A DNA stretch of 45,904 nt, from contig CAJOQR010000066.1 in assembly GCA_905236965.1 (NCBI GenBank), forward strand, positions 1 to 45,904, read 5' to 3'. The position numbers and the translations under genes are program-made. Shown one piece after another: positions 38,645 through 45,904 of this stretch (position 1 is its first letter; each line of letters starts with the position of its first letter). Under the pieces are notes generated by a model. It made no database searches, had not been told where the DNA came from, and saw only the letters and a program-made list of their open reading frames with translations. Source of the DNA: an uncultured Acholeplasmatales bacterium. Lineage in GTDB: Bacteria > Bacillota_I > Bacilli_A > Acholeplasmatales > Anaeroplasmataceae.

Positions 38645-41242
38645 TTATTTTCTTGCTCCATGACAGAATTTAAATTTTAAGCCAGAACCACAAGGACAAG
38701 GGGCATTAGGTTTAACATTTTCATACCTTTTATCAGCTTTAATAGGTTGTTTTTTATTAACAGTTGATAAATCTTGATTTGTTGATAAACCTTTCATTGC
38801 ATCTTCTTCTTTTGGAACATCAGTTACTCTTCTTTTTACAGCTAAAGAAGTATGCATAGCTGTAACCATAATTTCTTCATTCATTCTTCTCATTAATCGC
38901 TCAAATTTTTCATATCCTTCTCTTTGATAAATTTCTAAAGGATCCTTTTGAGCATAAGCTTGAAGTGTAATACCTTGACGGAATCCAGCCATATCATCAA
39001 TATGCTCTCTCCAGTTTCTATCTAATATAGGTAAAATTATACGCTTCAACATAAATTGAACATTTTTTTCTATAATATCTGGTTCTTCTTTTAAAATCTC
39101 TTCTGGAACAACTTCTTTTAAGCTTGTTCTAAATTGTTCTAATCTTGAAGTAAAATCATTATAAGCAACATCAGTTAAATAATTAATAATATCTTCATCA
39201 TCATCATAATTTCTAATTACTTCAACATTTACAAGATTAGGTCTAAAATATTTATTATTAAATTCATTAGCTACCTTTTCATCATCAAATTTGCCTTCTT
39301 CGATATATGTCTCAATAATATTATCAATTGCTGAATGCATTAATTTTTTTAATAATTCATCTAAATTTTCAGCCTTAATAACCTCTTGACGTTCTTCATA
39401 GAATGTTTCTCTTTGACGACGAATTACATCATCATATTTTAAAACATTTTTTCTATGGTCAAAATTAATACCTTCAATCTTTGTTTGAGCCATTGTAACT
39501 AATTTTGTTAATGTTTTATTTTCTAATGGCTTTGATTCATCTCCATCAGACATTAATTTAATACACATAGCTAATCTATTTTTGAAAGAATCTCCACCAA
39601 ATCTTTGAATCAATTCATCTTCAGTTGAGATAAAAAATCTAGAATAACCAGGATCTCCTTGACGACCAGCACGTCCTCTTAACTGATTATCAATTCTTCT
39701 TGCTTCAAATCTTTCAGTACCTAAAACAGCTAATCCGCCTAATTCAGCAACACCAGGTGCTAATTTAATATCTGTACCACGTCCAGCCATATTAGTAGAT
39801 AAAGTAATTGCCCCAATCTCACCTGCTTTAGCTATAATTTCAGCTTCTCTTTCATGATTTTTAGCATTTAATACCTCATGAGGTAATTTTTCTTTAACAA
39901 GCATTTCATGAACAAGTTCTGATGTTTCAACATTAGCTGTACCTATTAATATTGGTTGGCCTTTTGCGTGACGAGTTTTTATCTCCTCAATCATAGCTTT
40001 AAATTTATATTCAGGTGTTAAAAACAATAAATCTGGAGCATCTTCTCTTATTACAGGTCTATTTGTTGGAACCTCAACAACATACATATTATAAATATTT
40101 CTAAATTCTTCTTCTTCAGTTTTTGCAGTACCAGTCATACCTGATAATTTATTATACATTCTAAAGAAATTTTGATATGTAATAGTAGCAACTGTTATTG
40201 CTTCTTTTTTTATTTCAACGCCTTCTTTAGCTTCAATTGCTTGATGTAATCCTTCAGAAAATTGTCTTCCTTTTAAAATACGTCCAGTTGATTCATCAAC
40301 AATTAAAACCTCACCATTTTGTACAACATATTCTTTACCATCTTCAAAAATATAAACAGCTCTTAAAGCATTATTAATTCTATGTACAATTGATGTATGC
40401 TCCAAATCATAAATATTATTAACTTTAAAGAATTTTTCAGCTTTAGCAACACCTGATGGTGTTAAAGTTATAGATTTAGATTCAATATCTATATCATAAT
40501 CATCTTGATTTAATGATTTAACATAAGCATCAGCCTTTTCATATAAACCATTATCATCTTTTGTAGGACCTGAAATTATAAGAGGTGTTCTTGCTTCATC
40601 AATTAAAATTGAGTCTGTTTCATCTATAATAGCATAATTTAAACCTTTAATTTGAGTAACCTCTTCAATTGAAGGAACCATATTATCTCTTAAATAATCA
40701 AAACCAAGCTCAGAGTTAGTGGAATACATAATATCACATGAATAAGCTTCTTTCTTTTGAGTTCTGTCTAATTCTCTTAAATTAAGTCCAACAGTTAAAC
40801 CTAAATATTTATATATTTCACCAATTTCACCATTAGCTTCTCTTCCAGCTAGATATTCATTTACAGTAACAATATGCACACCTTTTCCGCTTAATGCATT
40901 CAAATATGCAGGGAAAACAGCTGTTAATGTTTTTCCTTCACCTGTTTTCATTTCAGCTATATTACCACCATGAATAGCTGCAGCACCAATTAACTGCACA
41001 TGGAATGCTTTCATACCTGTAACACGATAAGCAGCTTCTCTTGCAACTGCATAAGCCTCTACTAAAATATCATCTAATGTTTTACCATTTTTTAATAATT
41101 CTTTAAAATAAGGAGTTTTAGCTTTTAATTCATCATCAGAAAGCTTTTGCATTTCTTCATCTAATGCTTCAATTTTATATGCAAGCTTTTCACAACGCTT
41201 CATTTCCTTATGGCCAGAATCAAATAATTTTTTTAATCCCAT
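38645..41242 (-). CDS. secA: preprotein translocase SecA
   Basis: GAAAIHGGNIAEMKTGEGKTLTAVFPAYLNAL, TNMAGRGTDIKL, C-terminal zinc motif APCPCGSGLKFKFCHG. Confidence 0.98.
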   Translation of the reverse strand: MGLKKLFDSGHKEMKRCEKLAYKIEALDEEMQKLSDDELKAKTPYFKELLKNGKTLDDILVEAYAVAREAAYRVTGMKAFHVQLIGAAAIHGGNIAEMKTGEGKTLTAVFPAYLNALSGKGVHIVTVNEYLAGREANGEIGEIYKYLGLTVGLNLRELDRTQKKEAYSCDIMYSTNSELGFDYLRDNMVPSIEEVTQIKGLNYAIIDETDSILIDEARTPLIISGPTKDDNGLYEKADAYVKSLNQDDYDIDIESKSITLTPSGVAKAEKFFKVNNIYDLEHTSIVHRINNALRAVYIFEDGKEYVVQNGEVLIVDESTGRILKGRQFSEGLHQAIEAKEGVEIKKEAITVATITYQNFFRMYNKLSGMTGTAKTEEEEFRNIYNMYVVEVPTNRPVIREDAPDLLFLTPEYKFKAMIEEIKTRHAKGQPILIGTANVETSELVHEMLVKEKLPHEVLNAKNHEREAEIIAKAGEIGAITLSTNMAGRGTDIKLAPGVAELGGLAVLGTERFEARRIDNQLRGRAGRQGDPGYSRFFISTEDELIQRFGGDSFKNRLAMCIKLMSDGDESKPLENKTLTKLVTMAQTKIEGINFDHRKNVLKYDDVIRRQRETFYEERQEVIKAENLDELLKKLMHSAIDNIIETYIEEGKFDDEKVANEFNNKYFRPNLVNVEVIRNYDDDEDIINYLTDVAYNDFTSRLEQFRTSLKEVVPEEILKEEPDIIEKNVQFMLKRIILPILDRNWREHIDDMAGFRQGITLQAYAQKDPLEIYQREGYEKFERLMRRMNEEIMVTAMHTSLAVKRRVTDVPKEEDAMKGLSTNQDLSTVNKKQPIKADKRYENVKPNAPCPCGSGLKFKFCHGARK

Positions 41243-41330
41243 ATCAAAAATACATCCTAAAGGATTTTATCCTTTCTAAAAACTCTATTTTAAAATATAC
41301 TATATTTTATTGTTTTTTTCAATATAAAAA

Positions 41331-41350
41331 AGGCATTCAATTGAATGCCT
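41331..41350 (-). terminator. terminator of hpf
   Basis: Perfect palindrome AGGCATTCAATTGAATGCCT followed by TTTTTTAT. Confidence 0.85.
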
Positions 41351-41368
41351 TAAAATATTTGTATTTAA

Positions 41369-41902
41369 TTATTTTTTTGAATCTGTTTCAATGATAGCAT
41401 AACCGCCATCTGCTCTTAAATAAATAACATTTGTTTTATGAGTTTGCTTATCAAGATAAACAAAGAAATCATGTCCTAATAATTCCATTTGGTCAATTGC
41501 TTCTTCAGATGTCATTGGTTCAAGATCTATATTTTTAGTTCTTACAACTCTTTCATCAGCCATTGATACATCTTGACTTCTAATACCTTCTCTTCCTAGT
41601 TTATCTTTTACTTTGTCATTATAATGGCGAACTTGTTTAATTAATTTATCAATTGCGCCATCAATTGCTGCATAAATATCTTTTGCAGTTACTTCTGCAC
41701 GAAGTATGATATTTTTTGAAGGGATTGTAACCTCCACTTTGTTATACTCCTTGTAAACCTTACAAACTACTCTAGCTGTAACAGTATCATAGTCTTGTAA
41801 TAAATTTTCAAGTTTAGAAAGTTTTTTCGCCGCATATTCTTTATTGGCATCAGATGGATTAAATCCATTCTTTCCTAAAACTTCAATCTTCATAAATATC
41901 AC
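41369..41902 (-). CDS. hpf: long-form ribosome hibernation promoting factor
   Basis: N-terminal HPF/RaiA domain; C-terminal DLEPMTSEEAIDQMELLGHDFFVYLDKQTHKTNVIYLRADGGYAIIE. Confidence 0.94.
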   Translation of the reverse strand: MIFMKIEVLGKNGFNPSDANKEYAAKKLSKLENLLQDYDTVTARVVCKVYKEYNKVEVTIPSKNIILRAEVTAKDIYAAIDGAIDKLIKQVRHYNDKVKDKLGREGIRSQDVSMADERVVRTKNIDLEPMTSEEAIDQMELLGHDFFVYLDKQTHKTNVIYLRADGGYAIIETDSKK

Positions 41903-41964
41903 TCCTTTTCTATTTATATTATATCAAATTTAAAAAAATCAGTAAAGCGTTTTCAAATCATTCA

Positions 41965-42333
41965 CTATTTTCTTAAATTAAATGTAAGAATAATTATATT
42001 ATTCATTAATAAATTTGCATATGAATTTAAAATTTCAAGATTATAAGTCAAATCTAAATAATCAAAAAATAGAACAATACCATTATTTAAGCTTTTTAAT
42101 CTTTGATATATTTTTTGGTATTCTAAAATGAAATAATCATAATTTATTTTATAATTATATTTAAAAACAGAAACAACCAAACAACTATAATTTTCTAATT
42201 CAAAACTTTCATATTCTAATTCAATGCTATATTTTTTATAACACTTATCGCATATATATTTTTCTTCTTTTTTAAATAAAGTCAAAAAAGTTTTCTTTTC
42301 ATAAAAAGCTCTCATACATATTTTACAAACCAT
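41965..42333 (-). pseudogene. ComFC-like N-terminal zinc-ribbon fragment without phosphoribosyltransferase domain
   Basis: MVCKICMRAF...TLFKKEEKYICDKCYKKY followed by degenerate region; located at the comFC position upstream of hpf-secA. Confidence 0.5.
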
Positions 42334-42376
42334 AAAAAAATACCTCCATTAAATAATAGAGATATTTTTAATTTTT

Positions 42377-43051
42377 TTAAAATAATACTTCTCTTGCTTG
42401 TTTTTTTATTTCTTGAGATGCTGCGAATGGAATACGAGTTGTATATCCTGCTTTAGCTGCAACTATAGCATACTTAGGCCAAATAAAGATTTTTGAATTC
42501 CATGTATTTACTGTTGTATTATACACTTCTCTTGCTGCTGTAATTTCTTTTTGTAAATAAGAATTTTGTTGAATTGCATCTTTAATTTCAGAATGAGATT
42601 GTAATGTTGGATAAGCTTCAATTGCTAAATTTAATCTTGCATTGAAATTTTCAATTTGAGTTCCAGCAGCATTTCTTTCCTCATCAGATCCGCCAGTTAC
42701 AATTTTACCACTTCTTGCTTCTGCAATTTTAACATATGTTTCTTTATCTAAATCAACAGCCTTTTCTACTAATTTAGAAAGATTTGTTAAAATAACAACT
42801 CTTTGTTCCATATAATTGTCAATTTGAGATGCATCATGTTGAAGCTTTTGTTGAATTTGTTGAAGTTCAGTTCTTGCTTTTACTTTCATTACTTGGAAAA
42901 CAATTCCAGGAATAATAAATAATAACCATAAAATAACTTGGAAAATAATAGAACCAACTCCAGTTTTTACAGCAACTTGCTTGTTAATTACATTAACATC
43001 TCTACCCTCTTCTAAAATAGGGTCATTTAATTCATCTAATTCATTAGCCAT
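42377..43051 (-). CDS. lemA: LemA family protein
   Basis: N-terminal TM, IDNYMEQRVVILTNLSKLVEKAVDLDKETYVKIAEARSG, FNARLNLAIEAYPTLQS. Confidence 0.88.
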   Translation of the reverse strand: MANELDELNDPILEEGRDVNVINKQVAVKTGVGSIIFQVILWLLFIIPGIVFQVMKVKARTELQQIQQKLQHDASQIDNYMEQRVVILTNLSKLVEKAVDLDKETYVKIAEARSGKIVTGGSDEERNAAGTQIENFNARLNLAIEAYPTLQSHSEIKDAIQQNSYLQKEITAAREVYNTTVNTWNSKIFIWPKYAIVAAKAGYTTRIPFAASQEIKKQAREVLF

Positions 43052-43131
43052 TTTTATAAATCTCCTTTTTTAATATTGAAAATATTATATCAAATTTTTT
43101 CTTTTTTGTATATAAAATTTATTTAATCTTA

Positions 43132-45090
43132 TTAATCACAATCAATATTATCCGCACTTACTTCTTTTTCTTCACCTAATGCATCATCAATAGTTAAATC
43201 AGATTCGTTTTCATTTTGAATTAAATCTTTTTTATCTAATTCTTTTTCTAATTCAATAATTGTTTTTTCTAAATCAATTTTTGATTGATCAACAACATTT
43301 TCTTTTATTATTTTTTCACTATTTACTAATGTATCATATCCTACTGCGGCTAATAATCCTCTTTCAAAATGATTATCATATTTTTTAAATGGATTTTCAT
43401 TTAAATTAAAATCAAATCTTGATTGATTGTTTTTATGAACAATCATATTAGTATCCTTTTCAACAGGTATATATTCTATCCAATGAACTGGAATAGAATG
43501 AAGCCTTCCATCTCCTCCCATTTTATTTACAATTGTAACTCTTCTTTCTCCTTTAAAAGAATGAGCAGTTACAACAAATTCATCTGTATCACCAATAGAT
43601 GATAAAAATTTTGTTTTATAAATATTTGATGTTGATGAATCTTTATGCTTTAAAATACTAGGATCAAATTGATTTGCCATAACCTCATATTCATAAGGTG
43701 ATAAATTTGCTAAGATATCTTCATTATAAATATATTCTTTTGATTTATGAGTTTGATATAAAGGAATAGATAAAATTGGTGCTAAATCAAAATAAAATGA
43801 TTTAAACCATTTAGTGTTAAAATCTATAAAAAATTCATACATTTTTTCATAATCATAGCCCATAAAAATTTTAGGATTTGCTCTATAATCTATCATTTGT
43901 GAATGCTCTGATTGAATTAAATTTAAGCATTTTTTCTTATAAAAAATAAAATCATCACCGTATGCAATTTTTTCTTTATCCTTTAATAATTTTAATATGT
44001 TATTTTGTGCTAATGGTGTAAATAATAAATTATATTCTAAATCATTATTTCTATCTGTACCACCAAAAATAGTTTCAAATTCATCATTACTAAATCTAGA
44101 ATAATTAGTTTTAGGATCTTTATCCGTTAAAGCTTTTGTTTCCTTTTTATTTAAACGCTTTGATTCTTTTTTTACAAATTTTTCAATTTGCTTATCGCTC
44201 ATATTTTCAACATCTGTTGGTGTTCTTTTAAAAATTAAATTAGGTGCTGCATCATTACCATATACTAAATATGTTGCATAATAATATGATGGTGCCGGTG
44301 CATAAACAGAAGCTGTTAATGTTTGAGAATGATGAATTGTTCTTGTGCCATCTTTTGTTGAAACTGTAGTTGTCCAATGAATTGTAATTGAATTAGAATA
44401 TCTTTTTCTATATTTTTCCATTATATAATCTTTACATATTATAAATGGATTTCCTAATATAGAACCAGATTGAACATAAACAGTTGATGAATTAACATCA
44501 TCATTTTTAAGACCATATTTTTTATTCAAATATATATATTTTTTAGCATCAAAAAATTGATCTAATTCCATTGTAGGAATTGTATTTCTCGTTATAATAA
44601 CAGGAATATTCCAATCAAATAATGCATTTAATGGTGCCATCTGCTTTTTTGCTAAAGAAATTAAGTTTTTTATTTCTTCTTCTAACTTTTTTATTTCTTC
44701 TTCTAGTTTTTTTATTCTTTTAGATAATCCAAATTTTTTAATTAATATTGATGCTATAGAAAAAATAATTCCTAAAATTAATAAAACTAATCTTAAAACT
44801 GTAAAGCCAGATGATGCTAATAAATATATATTAAATACAGCAACAATAATACCAACAATTAATAAAACAGTGAAAAATGTATTAAAGCCTTTAAAATTAT
44901 TAAATCTCTTTTTTAATTTTTTTAATGATTCATTTTTTAAATTAATTTCTTTAATTGTTTCTTTATTTTCTTCAACATTTACTTCTGATTTATCTTTAAG
45001 TTCAAGAAAATATTTATTAGCCTCATCATAAAATTTATCTTTATAATATTTTTTATATCCATCTAAAGGCTCTAATAATTCCTCATCCAT
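43132..45090 (-). CDS. large membrane protein linked to lemA, unknown function
   Basis: 652 aa, two adjacent TM segments after an N-terminal coiled region, large soluble domain; immediately upstream of lemA. Confidence 0.75.
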   Translation of the reverse strand: MDEELLEPLDGYKKYYKDKFYDEANKYFLELKDKSEVNVEENKETIKEINLKNESLKKLKKRFNNFKGFNTFFTVLLIVGIIVAVFNIYLLASSGFTVLRLVLLILGIIFSIASILIKKFGLSKRIKKLEEEIKKLEEEIKNLISLAKKQMAPLNALFDWNIPVIITRNTIPTMELDQFFDAKKYIYLNKKYGLKNDDVNSSTVYVQSGSILGNPFIICKDYIMEKYRKRYSNSITIHWTTTVSTKDGTRTIHHSQTLTASVYAPAPSYYYATYLVYGNDAAPNLIFKRTPTDVENMSDKQIEKFVKKESKRLNKKETKALTDKDPKTNYSRFSNDEFETIFGGTDRNNDLEYNLLFTPLAQNNILKLLKDKEKIAYGDDFIFYKKKCLNLIQSEHSQMIDYRANPKIFMGYDYEKMYEFFIDFNTKWFKSFYFDLAPILSIPLYQTHKSKEYIYNEDILANLSPYEYEVMANQFDPSILKHKDSSTSNIYKTKFLSSIGDTDEFVVTAHSFKGERRVTIVNKMGGDGRLHSIPVHWIEYIPVEKDTNMIVHKNNQSRFDFNLNENPFKKYDNHFERGLLAAVGYDTLVNSEKIIKENVVDQSKIDLEKTIIELEKELDKKDLIQNENESDLTIDDALGEEKEVSADNIDCD

Positions 45091-45109
45091 AAAATAAATC
45101 TCCCTTCAT

Positions 45110-45904
45110 TTATTTTAATAATTTTTTCAATTCATTAACTTTATCTAAATGCTCCCATGGAAGATCTATATCTGTTCTTCCAAAATGCCCATATGCTGCA
45201 GTTTTTTTATAAATTGGCCTTTTTAAGTCCAAAGATTTAATAATTCCTTTAGGTGTTAAATCAAATAATTCTTCTACCTTTTTAGAAATTAATTCATCAC
45301 TAACCTTAGATGTATTAAAGGTATCAACTAAAATTGATGTTGGCTTTGCAATACCTATTGCATATGAAAGCTGAATTTGACATTTTGTTGCTAAACCTGA
45401 TGCTACTATATTTTTAGCAATGTATCTTGCCATATAAGATGCAGATCTATCAACTTTTGATGGATCCTTTCCACTAAAGCATCCACCACCATGACATGCA
45501 GCTCCACCATAGGTATCTACAATAATTTTTCTTCCAGTTAAACCTGAATCAGCAGCTGGACCTCCAACAACAAATCTTCCTGTTGGATTAAATAAAAATT
45601 TAGTGTCTTTATCTACTAAATTAGATGGAACAACTTCATCAACAACATATTTTTTAATATCCTTTGATAATTGCTCTAAGCTTACCTCAGGTGAATGTTG
45701 AGTTGAAATTAAAATTGTATCTATTCTTTTAATTTTATCAAATTCATCATATTCAACTGTAACTTGTGTTTTACCATCAGGTCTTAAATATTCTAAAGTT
45801 CCATCTTTTCTAACTTCTGTTAATCTTTTAGCAAGCTTATGTGCTAAAGTTATAGCAAGTGGCATATATTCTTCTGTTTCATCACAAGCATAACCAAACA
45901 TAAT
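45110..45904 (-). CDS. metK: S-adenosylmethionine synthetase, partial at window edge
   Basis: [79 protein letters not shown]. Confidence 0.97.
   Translation of the reverse strand: MMFGYACDETEEYMPLAITLAHKLAKRLTEVRKDGTLEYLRPDGKTQVTVEYDEFDKIKRIDTILISTQHSPEVSLEQLSKDIKKYVVDEVVPSNLVDKDTKFLFNPTGRFVVGGPAADSGLTGRKIIVDTYGGAACHGGGCFSGKDPSKVDRSASYMARYIAKNIVASGLATKCQIQLSYAIGIAKPTSILVDTFNTSKVSDELISKKVEELFDLTPKGIIKSLDLKRPIYKKTAAYGHFGRTDIDLPWEHLDKVNELKKLLK

Noticed and set aside
44641-44710. Tandem TTTTTTATTTCTTCTTCTA-type repeat
   Set aside because: Explained by coiled-coil coding (KKLEEEIKKLEEEIKNL) in the 652 aa membrane protein, not a regulatory repeat.
1-45904. CRISPR arrays, prophage, IS elements, tRNA or rRNA genes
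   Set aside because: No regularly spaced repeats, transposase/integrase motifs, or tRNA/rRNA signatures were seen in either strand.

Overview
AT-rich (low-GC Bacillota/Mollicutes-like) chromosomal window, almost all coded on the minus strand, standard code 11. Housekeeping blocks: rpsB start (edge), rluD-lspA-dCMP deaminase, T-box-hisS-aspS (archaeal-type AspRS), rsmD, DEAD-box helicase, L20-leader-infC-rpmI-rplT, mrp (only clear + strand gene), rimP-nusA-ylxR-ylxQ-infB-rbfA, HU, ychF, ppa, phosphoglucomutase, DUF711/ACT, a complete 7-gene 2-keto-3-deoxygluconate/uronate operon (kdgA, two PfkB kinases, YhcH family, epimerase, kduI, kduD), secA, hpf, lemA, metK (edge). Accessory regions: (i) a self-contained operon with Wadjet/MksBEF-like jetA-jetB-jetC in which the jetD nuclease position is occupied by a translationally coupled SepF-like gene. 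This is my best candidate for an undescribed system. (ii) An overlapping 4-gene operon pairing a secreted, beta/Ser-Thr-rich (possibly aerolysin/ETX-MTX2-like) protein with a membrane-anchored partner and an ABC transporter. (iii) A strong unassigned structured ncRNA with its own promoter and terminator between the helicase gene and the IF3 operon. Also notable: an overlapping GAC/CAC T-box specifier candidate, an AUU start candidate for infC, a bidirectional terminator embedded in the end of rbfA, a ComFC remnant upstream of hpf, and a consensus promoter with nested inverted repeats in front of the uronate operon. All family assignments are from reading the sequence; no searches or folding were run.
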